The position numbers and the translations under genes are program-made. Positions 1 to 7,303 of a stretch of DNA of 64,000 bases are shown piece after piece; position 1 is the stretch's first letter, and every line of letters starts with the position of its first letter. A model generated the notes under the pieces. It ran no database searches. It was not told the origin of the DNA and worked only from the letters and a program-made list of their open reading frames with translations. The DNA is from Nocardia acidivorans NBRC 108247 (GTDB taxonomy: Bacteria; Actinomycetota; Actinomycetes; Mycobacteriales; Mycobacteriaceae): assembly GCF_001625085.1 (NCBI RefSeq), contig NZ_BDAW01000035.1, forward strand, positions 29,006 through 93,005, in the 5' to 3' direction.

Positions 1-1
1 G

Positions 2-61
2 CGCGGTCTGGACATTCTGCTGACCGGACTCGTCGCGCATCTGGCCGGTCCGGCGCACTGA
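2..61 (+). CDS. TetR-type regulator, C-terminal end only (partial)
   Basis: Only the last 19 codons lie in the window, ending in TGA at 59-61. The peptide has the look of the final helix of TetR-family regulators (GLDILLTGL segment), which is weak evidence by itself. Context supports it: 40 bases downstream is a perfect palindrome of TetR-operator form, followed by a desaturase gene in the same direction. The inference is a regulator that controls itself and/or the desaturase. The rest of the gene lies upstream of the window. Confidence 0.45.
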   Translation, partial: RGLDILLTGLVAHLAGPAH

Positions 62-100
62 TCGTCCCCGGTTGGCCGGGCAGCGTCCACCTACGCGATA

Positions 101-117
101 TGTCTACGTTGTAGACA
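101..117. promoter_or_regulatory. palindromic operator upstream of desaturase
   Basis: The sequence TGTCTACGTTGTAGACA is a perfect 7-3-7 inverted repeat, 85 bases upstream of the desaturase start. Size and symmetry fit a TetR-family operator, and a TetR-like C-terminus ends 40 bases upstream. It probably overlaps the desaturase promoter. Which protein binds is an inference. Confidence 0.6.
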
Positions 118-201
118 GACGCCATGGGCGGAGCTAGCCTGGAACTATCGCCAGTTCATGGGTGCATGTGGCAGGCGCTCATGACATCGAGGACGTGACG
201 T

Positions 202-1419
202 ATGGCAATCACACAGGTCGCTGTTTACGCGCATTTGAGCGCGGCGGATATCGAGGCGCTCGGACGGGAGCTCGACGCCCTGCGCCTCGAGATCGAGGAA
301 CGGCGCGGCACCCGGGACGCGAACTACATCCGCCGGACGATCGCGTTCCAACGGGCCCTGGACGCCTCGGCGCGCGTGCTCATCGCCTTCGGCAGAGGCA
401 GGCTCGGCTGGCTGCTGGGCACCGCCGCACTGGCCACGGCCAAGAGCATCGAGAACATGGAGATCGGCCACAATGTCTGCCACGGCCAATGGGATTGGAT
501 GAACGATCCCGAAATCCATTCCAGCACTTGGGAATGGGATATGGCAGGGGTCTCGGCGCAGTGGCGGTACTCGCACAACTTCCGGCATCACGTGTACACC
601 AATGTGATCGGCGTCGACGACGATATCGGCTTCGGTGTGATCCGGATGTCCCGCGATCAGCAGTGGCGACCGCGGCTGCTGTTGCAGCCGGTGCAAAACC
701 TTTTGCTCGCAGCGACTTTCGAATGGGGAATCGCCCTGCACGGGCTGTATTCCGAACAGGATCGCGCCGCCACCCCGGCCGAGCGCAAGGCGCAGACGCG
801 GCTGCTGGTCGGCAAGATCATCCGTCAGGCGGGTAAGGACTATGTGCTGTTCCCGGCGCTGAGCGGCAGGCGCTGGCGGCGCACCCTGGCGGCCGACGCC
901 GCGGCCAATGCGCTGCGCAATCTCTGGGCCTACGTGGTGATCTTCTGCGGTCACTTCCCCGACGGCGCGGAGAAGTTCACGCCCGCGGCGGTCGAGGACG
1001 AGACCAAGGCCGAATGGTATCTGCGACAGATGCTGGGTAGCGCCAATTTCGACGCGGGACCGGTGCTGGGCTTCCTGAGCGGGCATCTGTCCCACCAGAT
1101 CGAACATCACCTGTTCCCGGACCTGCCCAGCAATCGCTATCCCGAAATCGCCAGGCGGGTAAGGGAACTCTGCGACAAATACGATCTGCCGTACACCACC
1201 GGTCCGCTGCCCAGGCAGTACCTGTTGACGCTGCGCACCATCAACAAGCTGGCGCTGCCGGACAGCTTCCTGACCGCGACCGCGGACGATGCCCCGGAGA
1301 CCGCCTCCGAACGCAAGTTCGCGGGGGACCCCGAGGCCGCTCCGTCCACGGTCCGGCGCGGCCTGCGGACGGCGCTACGCGACCGCGCTCGGCGTGACGC
1401 GCCGGTCCGCCCAGCGTAG
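202..1419 (+). CDS. Fatty acid desaturase (DesA3-like acyl-CoA desaturase)
   Basis: Membrane di-iron desaturase of 405 aa. The three histidine clusters are present in order: GHNVCH (HxxxH) near residue 90, HNFRHH (HxxHH) near 130, and HQIEHH near 300. These bind the two irons that introduce a cis double bond into acyl chains. The glutamine-containing last box resembles DesA3/front-end types; regiochemistry cannot be told. No cytochrome b5 domain is present, so an external ferredoxin or oxidoreductase must donate electrons. The ATG at 202 follows a GAGG ribosome-binding site. The 3' end overlaps the convergent antiporter gene by 45 bases. Expression is probably controlled through the palindrome at 101-117. 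Confidence 0.9.
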   Translation: MAITQVAVYAHLSAADIEALGRELDALRLEIEERRGTRDANYIRRTIAFQRALDASARVLIAFGRGRLGWLLGTAALATAKSIENMEIGHNVCHGQWDWMNDPEIHSSTWEWDMAGVSAQWRYSHNFRHHVYTNVIGVDDDIGFGVIRMSRDQQWRPRLLLQPVQNLLLAATFEWGIALHGLYSEQDRAATPAERKAQTRLLVGKIIRQAGKDYVLFPALSGRRWRRTLAADAAANALRNLWAYVVIFCGHFPDGAEKFTPAAVEDETKAEWYLRQMLGSANFDAGPVLGFLSGHLSHQIEHHLFPDLPSNRYPEIARRVRELCDKYDLPYTTGPLPRQYLLTLRTINKLALPDSFLTATADDAPETASERKFAGDPEAAPSTVRRGLRTALRDRARRDAPVRPA

Positions 1420-2562
1420 GGCCGGTTCGATCAGGCGGGCCGCCACCGGTCCGAGTACGGCCATGATCAGCACGTAGGTGGTCGCCAGGGCCGCGAATTC
1501 CGCGGGCACGGCACCCGCGGTGACCGCGAGACCCGCTATGACAATGGAGAATTCGCCGCGCGCGACCAATGCCGATCCGGCGCGGGCGCGGCCGTAGCGC
1601 GAAGCCCCGGCGCGTCCGGCGGCCCACCATCCGGTCGCGATCTTGGTTCCGGCGGTGAGCAGGGCCAGAATCACCGCCCAGCCGAGGACCGGCGGAATGC
1701 TGGACGGATCGGTGCTGAGTCCGAACAGCACGAAGAACAGCGCGGCGAACAGATCGCGCAGGGGTTCCAGGAGTTTGGCGGCATTGTGCGCGGTGGAATC
1801 GGAGATGGCGATACCGAGCAGGAACGCGCCGACCGCGGCCGAAACCTGAAGGGCCGAAGCCACTCCGGCCACGAGCAGGGCCGAGCCCAGGAGTTTGAGC
1901 AGGAAGATTTCGCGGTCGTCGCTGTCGACGATCTTGGAGACGTACTTGCCGAAGCGCAGTGCCACCACGAGCACCACGGTGACCGCGGCCAGGGCGATGC
2001 CGACGGTCATGAGTCCGGCGGCGAATCCGGCTCCGGCCAGGATGGCGGTCAGCACCGGCAGGTATCCGGCCATCACCAGATCCTCGAACACCAGAATCGA
2101 CAGGATGGTCGGGGTTTCCCGATTGCCCAGTCGCCCAAGGTCATTGAGCACCTTGGCGATGATTCCGGAGGAGGAGATATAGGTGACCCCGGCCATGGCG
2201 ACCGCTCCGGTCGCGCCCCAGCCGAGGATCAATGCGACGGCGATCCCGGGGAGCGTATTGAGCACCAGATCCACCACGCCCGCGGCCCAGGAGCTGCGCA
2301 GGCCGGTCACCAATTCGCTTGCGGTGTACTCCAATCCGAGGAGCAGCAGGAGTAGCACCACGCCGATCTCGCTGGCCAGTTCGATGAACTGATCCACATG
2401 TTGCAACTCGATCAGCCCGCCGGTGCCGAACACCAGGCCGCCGATCAGATACAGCGGTATGGGCGACATTCCGATGCGTGCGGCCAGTCGCCCGAGCAAT
2501 CCCAATCCGAATAGCACCGCGCCCAATTGGATCAGGGACAGTGCGGTTTCATGCGCGACCAT
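1375..2562 (-). CDS. Cation:proton antiporter (CPA2/KefB-type membrane domain)
   Basis: An integral membrane protein of 395 aa with about 11-12 hydrophobic segments. It matches the Na+/H+ exchanger (CPA2) domain, with the family's glycine-rich stretches and a conserved SSSGIIAK segment. It should exchange K+ or Na+ for protons across the cytoplasmic membrane. Unlike full-length KefB/KefC it has no C-terminal TrkA-N domain, and no separate TrkA-type regulator is adjacent, so gating is unexplained here. Its end overlaps the convergent desaturase. Ion specificity cannot be deduced. Confidence 0.85.
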   Translation of the reverse strand: MVAHETALSLIQLGAVLFGLGLLGRLAARIGMSPIPLYLIGGLVFGTGGLIELQHVDQFIELASEIGVVLLLLLLGLEYTASELVTGLRSSWAAGVVDLVLNTLPGIAVALILGWGATGAVAMAGVTYISSSGIIAKVLNDLGRLGNRETPTILSILVFEDLVMAGYLPVLTAILAGAGFAAGLMTVGIALAAVTVVLVVALRFGKYVSKIVDSDDREIFLLKLLGSALLVAGVASALQVSAAVGAFLLGIAISDSTAHNAAKLLEPLRDLFAALFFVLFGLSTDPSSIPPVLGWAVILALLTAGTKIATGWWAAGRAGASRYGRARAGSALVARGEFSIVIAGLAVTAGAVPAEFAALATTYVLIMAVLGPVAARLIEPALRWADRRVTPSAVA

Positions 2563-2731
2563 TCAGCTCAGCCGTCCGTGAGGATTCGTCTGCCGCCCGG
2601 ACCGTCGGTCCTGCCGATGGCGATCGGATCGAGCTGAGTTGCTTCGAGACTTGATAACTGCGCTACGACACTCTTCACACCCTTACCCTAATCGGGCAAA
2701 ACGGGCAGTACATGATCGTGGTGGTCGCGGG

Positions 2732-3991
2732 CTATGCGGTCGTGCGGACCCCGGCGCGGGCTCCGCCGTCTGTCACCTGCTCTCGGATGAAGCGGCCCGC
2801 ATGTTCGAGCGCGTCGGCCGCCTCGGGCAGGAACGACCGGAAGAGGTGGAAATTGTGCGTGGCCACCGGATACAGCTCGAGGCGCACATCGACGCCGTGC
2901 GCGCGGGCGTGATCGACGAGTTGGTGCGCGTCGGTGAGATGGGTGTCACCGGTGCCGACCTGGACCAGTAGCGGTGGGAGACCGGAGAGATCAGCGCGCA
3001 ACGGGGCGACCACGGGGTCGTCGTCGGGATGTCCGGCCAGGTAGTCGCCGATGATGCGGCGCTGGATCTGTTCGGCCGTCACCTTGCCGGGCTCGACTAT
3101 GCGTTCACCGTGGGCCTTCTGCTCGTGGCCGGTATGCGATGAGCAGTGCAGATCGATTCCGGGACACAGGGATACGACCGCCGCGGGCAGCGGAAGTTCC
3201 TGCTCTTTCAGGCGAATCAGTGTCGACATGGTCAGATGCGCGCCGACCGAATCGCCGACCAGGATGATGCGCCCGGGATCGGTGCCGGTGTCCAGCAGCC
3301 ACCGGTAGGCGCTGAGCGCGTCCTCGACCGCCGCCGGGAAGGGATGTTCGGGGGCGAGGCGGTAGTCCGGGAGGAGGGCGGTGGTGTGCGCGGCCGTGGC
3401 CAGCGCGCCGACGAGGGCGCGATAGCCGAAGGCGGAGCCCGAGATATAGCCGCCGCCATGCAGAAACAGTACGGTCGCGTCGATCGGCTGCTCCGGGGTC
3501 AGCAGCAGGCTGGACACACCGCCCGCATTGATCGGGCGGATCCGCACCTCGGGCGGTGGGGGGAATCGCGCGTGCAGATCCTCGTAGGCGTCGCGCAGTA
3601 CCTGCAATTCGGGGTCCGGATCATCCAGCGGCTTCCAGTACTTGGCGATTCGCGCGAGCAGTTCCCCGCCGACCGCGCGGGTCGCCGAGACCGCCTCGTC
3701 GACGTCGCCGAGAATTCGCCGGGCGCGATCCAGGAGTGCCTCACCGGCGAGGGTGAGTTCGACGCGATGGGTGGTGCGGCGCAACAGATCGCAGCCGACG
3801 AGTCGTTCCAATCCGCTAATCTGTCTGCTGAGCGCGGGTTGTGAGACGTACAGTCGGGTGGCCGCCCGCCCGAAATTGAGCTCCTCCGCCACGGTCACGA
3901 AGGCGCGCAGATGGCGCAGTTCGATCGCATCGGGCGCCTTGGGCAGGGCAGTCGGGCTTCCGGCCGTGTTCTCGCCGGTATCGACAGTCAT
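2732..3991 (-). CDS. LysR-type HTH fused to an alpha/beta hydrolase (HSL family)
   Basis: A single 419-aa frame. Residues about 22-82 are a typical LysR winged helix-turn-helix (ELRHLRAF, AATRLYVSQPALSRQI). Residues about 125-405 are a full hormone-sensitive-lipase-type hydrolase: oxyanion HGGG at 178-181, nucleophile Ser248 in GDSVG, Asp349 and His379. The usual LysR effector-binding domain is absent and the hydrolase takes its place. The ATG at 3991 is preferred because residues upstream of it look non-coding. It diverges from the next gene with 58 bases between. A regulator that senses, and perhaps hydrolyses, its ligand is an inference. Confidence 0.85.
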   Translation of the reverse strand: MTVDTGENTAGSPTALPKAPDAIELRHLRAFVTVAEELNFGRAATRLYVSQPALSRQISGLERLVGCDLLRRTTHRVELTLAGEALLDRARRILGDVDEAVSATRAVGGELLARIAKYWKPLDDPDPELQVLRDAYEDLHARFPPPPEVRIRPINAGGVSSLLLTPEQPIDATVLFLHGGGYISGSAFGYRALVGALATAAHTTALLPDYRLAPEHPFPAAVEDALSAYRWLLDTGTDPGRIILVGDSVGAHLTMSTLIRLKEQELPLPAAVVSLCPGIDLHCSSHTGHEQKAHGERIVEPGKVTAEQIQRRIIGDYLAGHPDDDPVVAPLRADLSGLPPLLVQVGTGDTHLTDAHQLVDHARAHGVDVRLELYPVATHNFHLFRSFLPEAADALEHAGRFIREQVTDGGARAGVRTTA

Positions 3992-4049
3992 GATCACGAG
4001 TATTGCCCACCGGGGGCTCGAATGGTCATGCGGTCGACGCAAGACAGTC

Positions 4050-4535
4050 ATGCGTATTCGGACCTTCCGTGTGGTGCGTGACCGATGCGAATCTTCGGTG
4101 GTGACTTCCACTCCAGCTCGCGGCCGGGTAGCCGAACTGCGATTGCGGGCCGCGGTGGTCGGTCGCCGGGCCCGTATCTACTGGCCCGGTCCGACCGGGC
4201 CACCGCGACCACTGCTCATGCTCTTCGATATCGGAAATATCAGTGGGACCGCCGATTTCGAGGAGCTCTGCCGGAACCTCTCCGCGACAGGCGATTTCAT
4301 CGTCTTCGCGGTGCGCTATGACCTGCGGCCCGAGCAGCGGTGGGCGATCGAAGCCGATGCCGTTCGCACCCTGGAATGGGCGGCCGATCATGCCGCCGAA
4401 TTGCATGCCGATTCGGATCGGCTGCTCATCGGCGGCAGGGGAGCGGGCAGCGCTCTCGCCACGGCGGTGCGCCGTCTGGCTTATCAGCAGGGTTGGCCAC
4501 CGATTCTGCGGCAGTTGATGATTCCCGCTTTCTAA
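4050..4535 (+). CDS. Truncated, catalytically dead alpha/beta-hydrolase-like protein
   Basis: A 161-aa protein that follows the N-terminal half of HSL-family hydrolases from the first strands to the strand after the nucleophile elbow, then stops. The oxyanion motif HGGG is replaced by FDIGN, and the nucleophile motif GDSAGG by GGRGAG, so Ser is lost; Asp and His lie in the missing half. The spacing of secondary-structure elements is otherwise kept. It may be a pseudo-enzyme or a remnant. It sits between the divergent LysR-hydrolase fusion and an FAD monooxygenase 31 bases downstream. The ATG at 4050 has a poor ribosome site; GTG at 4098 or 4101 is possible. Confidence 0.65.
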   Translation: MRIRTFRVVRDRCESSVVTSTPARGRVAELRLRAAVVGRRARIYWPGPTGPPRPLLMLFDIGNISGTADFEELCRNLSATGDFIVFAVRYDLRPEQRWAIEADAVRTLEWAADHAAELHADSDRLLIGGRGAGSALATAVRRLAYQQGWPPILRQLMIPAF

Positions 4536-4566
4536 TCAGTACTCGAAACCTCTTTCAGGAGAACCC

Positions 4567-5787
4567 GTGAACACCACCCGCACCGTTCTGATCTCCGGCG
4601 GCAGTATTGCCGGACTCACCCTCGCGTATTGGTTGCGCCGCTATGGATTCGAGGTCACCGTTGTCGAGCGGGCTCCCGCGCCGCGACCCGGCGGGCAGGC
4701 CGTGGACCTGCGCGGGGTGGCCAAGGAAGTGGCCGAGCGGATGGGGATTCTGCCGCAGATCGAGCAGGCTCGCGTGCACGAGAAGGGCCTGGCGTATGTC
4801 GATGCCGACGGGAAATGGTCGGCGAGTATGGCCGCCGAACTCTTCGACGGTGAGGGCGCGGTCGCCGAGATCGAGATCCTGCGCGGCGATCTGACCGATA
4901 TCCTCTATGCCGCAGCGCGTTCCGGTGTCGAGTATCTGTTCGACGATACGATCACCGCGCTGCGCGAGAGGCCGGACGGGGTGGTGGTCGAGTTCTCCCG
5001 CAACGCATCTCGTGTCTTCGATGTGGTGGTCGGCGCGGATGGGCTGCATTCCACGGTGCGGCGGCTGGCCTTCGGTCCCGAGACCGAGTTCGTGCACAAT
5101 CTCGGGGGTTACCTGTCCTACTTCACGATTCCGGTGCGGGGACTCGAGCTGGACGACTGGTTCCTGATGTACAACGCCCCCGGCGGGCTGCTCGCGGCCA
5201 TTCGTCCCGAGGGGCCGAGCAGCGCCAAGGCCATGTTCGGTTTCAAGGCAACGGATCTGATGTACGACCGGCACGATCGGGCCGGGCAGCAGCGCATTCT
5301 GCTCGAGAAGTTCGGCGAACTCGGTTGGCATGTACCGCGATTGCTCGAGGTGATGGATCAGGCTCCGGACTTCTTCTTCGACACCATCAGTCAGACGCGG
5401 ATGGAGTCGTGGTCACAGGGGCGGGTCGCGCTCATCGGTGACGCCGGATACTGCGGGTCGCCGCTCTCGGGCAATGGGACCGCCATGGCCATGGTGGGCG
5501 CATATGTCCTCGCGGGCGAGCTGGCGCGCTTCCGCGACGACCATCGGGCCGCGTTCGCCCGCTACCAGGACGAATTGCGGCCGTACGTCACCGAATGCCA
5601 GAAGTTGCCCCCGGGCGGTGTCAACGGCTTCCTGCCCGGCAGTCGCGCGGCCATCCGGATGCGCAACTTCTCGGTCCGCATGATGACCTCCAAACCCATG
5701 CGCGGCCTGATGTCCAAATCGCTCCAGAAGGCCGACACCATCACCCTGCGCGACTACGCGCCGTCCGCCACCTTCTACGTCCCGTAG
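4567..5787 (+). CDS. FAD-dependent monooxygenase (PHBH/TetX-like)
   Basis: A 406-aa aromatic-hydroxylase-type flavoprotein. The N-terminus carries the dinucleotide-binding motif GGSIAG followed by an acidic residue ending strand 2 (VVERAP), then an arginine-rich segment (GGQAVDLRG). The second FAD motif GDAGYCGSPLSGNGTAMAM lies near residue 290. It should use NAD(P)H and O2 to hydroxylate a small aromatic or polyketide-like substrate. GTG start at 4567 follows AGGAG at good spacing. Probably co-transcribed with the small hydrolase-like gene. Its end overlaps the convergent MerR gene by 13 bases. The substrate is unknown. Confidence 0.85.
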   Translation: MNTTRTVLISGGSIAGLTLAYWLRRYGFEVTVVERAPAPRPGGQAVDLRGVAKEVAERMGILPQIEQARVHEKGLAYVDADGKWSASMAAELFDGEGAVAEIEILRGDLTDILYAAARSGVEYLFDDTITALRERPDGVVVEFSRNASRVFDVVVGADGLHSTVRRLAFGPETEFVHNLGGYLSYFTIPVRGLELDDWFLMYNAPGGLLAAIRPEGPSSAKAMFGFKATDLMYDRHDRAGQQRILLEKFGELGWHVPRLLEVMDQAPDFFFDTISQTRMESWSQGRVALIGDAGYCGSPLSGNGTAMAMVGAYVLAGELARFRDDHRAAFARYQDELRPYVTECQKLPPGGVNGFLPGSRAAIRMRNFSVRMMTSKPMRGLMSKSLQKADTITLRDYAPSATFYVP

Positions 5788-6701
5788 GCGTCCCGCGCCA
5801 AAGCGCTGTACACCCAATCATGGGCTCGCCCCACGGTGATTCGTGTTCCGAGGAATCGCTGGGTGAGGGCCCAATACCGGTGGATCCGGTGATCGGTATC
5901 GGTCGCATCGACCAGCATCCGCTCCCGGAATCCCGGTGAATCGGTTTCCCCGCGCGCTCGCGCATGAGCATCGACGAACCGATCGAGCTCACCACCCCCG
6001 CGCGGCCGCACGCCCGCCGAAACGAGCGGCACCACCTCGGTCATGACATCACCCACCTCGACATAGAGTGCGCCCACATCACGGATCGACTCCGGCCGAC
6101 TCCGCAGGAGTTGTTGTCGCACAACACCGTTCATCTCGGGATCCTCAACCAAGGCGGCCAACTCGGCGTAGGCCACCACCTCGTCCGCCGATGGATCACC
6201 GGGCGGCTCGGGAACATTCCACCCGACCCACCCATCGACCTCCCGTCGCCCGACGGGTGCGAGCACCTGCCGCCAAAACCGCACCAGCCCCTCATACACG
6301 GCACCACCATCCTGCGCCGCGGCAAGCAACGCGAGCCGCGCCCCCCGCTCGCCGGGCGCGGCCACCTGAACGGCCCGCACCGAAGCCCGCCGCCAGGCCA
6401 ACTCCCTGAATTCCCCATCCAGCCGCGCACGTTCGATCGCAATGGCCTCCTCGAGCGACCTCTCACCCCGCAGCACTTCACCGATGGCCCCCAACCCCAG
6501 CCCCAATGCCCGCAGCCGCCGCACCAACATCAACCGCTCGACAGCCGCATCCCCCTCGAACATCCGATGCCCACCCGCACTCCGCGCCGCCTCCACAATC
6601 CCTTCATCGCAGTAAAACCGAATCGTCCGCACCGAAACCCCGCTCCGCCGCCCCAACTCCCCAATCCCCACCAACTCGCTCACCCGTGTGTCATCCCTCA
6701 C
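5775..6701 (-). CDS. MerR-family regulator (paralogue 1)
   Basis: A regulator of 308 aa. The N-terminus is a MerR winged helix (IGELGRRSGVSVRTIRFYCDEG; GGHRMF wing), followed by a dimerisation helix and a roughly 200-aa C-terminal domain with no recognised ligand motif and no metal-binding cysteine cluster. GTG at 6701 is chosen because it aligns with the start of the paralogue at 32.5-33.5 kb and has GGAGG upstream. The two proteins are similar end to end. It diverges from an acyl carrier protein gene; the spacer holds an operator nearly identical to that beside paralogue 2. It probably represses or, by DNA distortion, activates that promoter. Confidence 0.85.
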   Translation of the reverse strand: MRDDTRVSELVGIGELGRRSGVSVRTIRFYCDEGIVEAARSAGGHRMFEGDAAVERLMLVRRLRALGLGLGAIGEVLRGERSLEEAIAIERARLDGEFRELAWRRASVRAVQVAAPGERGARLALLAAAQDGGAVYEGLVRFWRQVLAPVGRREVDGWVGWNVPEPPGDPSADEVVAYAELAALVEDPEMNGVVRQQLLRSRPESIRDVGALYVEVGDVMTEVVPLVSAGVRPRGGGELDRFVDAHARARGETDSPGFRERMLVDATDTDHRIHRYWALTQRFLGTRITVGRAHDWVYSALARDAYGT

Positions 6702-6707
6702 AACGCC

Positions 6708-6739
6708 TTGAACCTCCACCCAACTGGAACCCCTAGCGT
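6708..6739 (+). promoter_or_regulatory. MerR-type promoter/operator for acyl carrier protein gene
   Basis: A -35-like TTGAAC at 6708-6713 and a -10-like TAGCGT at 6734-6739 are separated by 20 bases, longer than the usual 17, as expected for promoters that MerR proteins activate by untwisting. The spacer contains the half-sites CCTCCACCC and TGGAACC. The same -35 element and first half-site occur at 33498-33511 beside the paralogous MerR gene. The site also covers the ribosome-binding region of the divergent MerR gene. Confidence 0.65.
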
Positions 6740-6793
6740 ACTGACACAGCCGCCCCACCCGGGGGCGGATCCCACACCAGGAGAGCGCATCCC

Positions 6794-7084
6794 ATGACCA
6801 CCCAGCAGCAAATCATCGCGGGCATAGCCGACATCATCGAAGAGGTAACCGGTATAGAAGCCACCGCCGTGACCCCCGAGAAATCCTTCACCGAAGACCT
6901 CGAAATCGACTCCCTCTCCCTGGTCGAAATAGCAGTCCAACTGGAAGACAAGTACTCGGTGAAGATTCCCGACGAAGACCTCGCCAGCCTCCGAACCGTC
7001 TCCGACGCAGTCACCTACGTCCAAAGGATGGAATCCGCCCACCCCCACCTGGCTGCCGAAATCGAAGCCGCTGTAGAGCACTGA
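6794..7084 (+). CDS. Acyl carrier protein, AcpM-like
   Basis: A 96-aa acidic acyl carrier protein. The phosphopantetheine site is the serine in EIDSLSLVEI near residue 38, followed by the usual helix II/III pattern. The C-terminal extension beyond about 80 residues recalls mycobacterial AcpM, the carrier of meromycolate chains. Unlike canonical acpM it is not next to fabD, kasA or kasB; no ketosynthase, acyltransferase or ligase gene adjoins it. It stands alone behind a MerR-type promoter, so it is probably a specialised carrier made on demand. Its partner enzymes are not in this window. Confidence 0.9.
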   Translation: MTTQQQIIAGIADIIEEVTGIEATAVTPEKSFTEDLEIDSLSLVEIAVQLEDKYSVKIPDEDLASLRTVSDAVTYVQRMESAHPHLAAEIEAAVEH

Positions 7085-7210
7085 CTCCCGGCCGTGGGGG
7101 CGGGTCGGGGAAACGGCTGCGGGGCGTAGCGGTCCGAGCGCAAGATGGGGTGAACGGAAAGTGGACCGGGGATCACATTTTCTGTTCACCTTCCGTATGT
7201 TTCGGATATC

Positions 7211-7222
7211 TTGGCTATACAA
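7211..7222. promoter_or_regulatory. Candidate GntR operator ahead of ABC importer
   Basis: TTGGCTATACAA is an imperfect palindrome of the form bound by HutC/FarR-subfamily GntR regulators (TTG...CTATA...CAA). It lies 82 bases upstream of the substrate-binding protein gene, whose transcription unit ends with a GntR/UTRA gene. A 10-of-12 match overlaps the start of the oxygenase gene at 13692-13703. Binding is inferred. Confidence 0.45.
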
Positions 7223-7303
7223 CTTTCGGGCCGAAGGTAAGTACCTGTTGCCGGGATCGTGATCGATTCCCGGATTGATCGAACGCTGGACCGGGAGTCG
7301 CTC

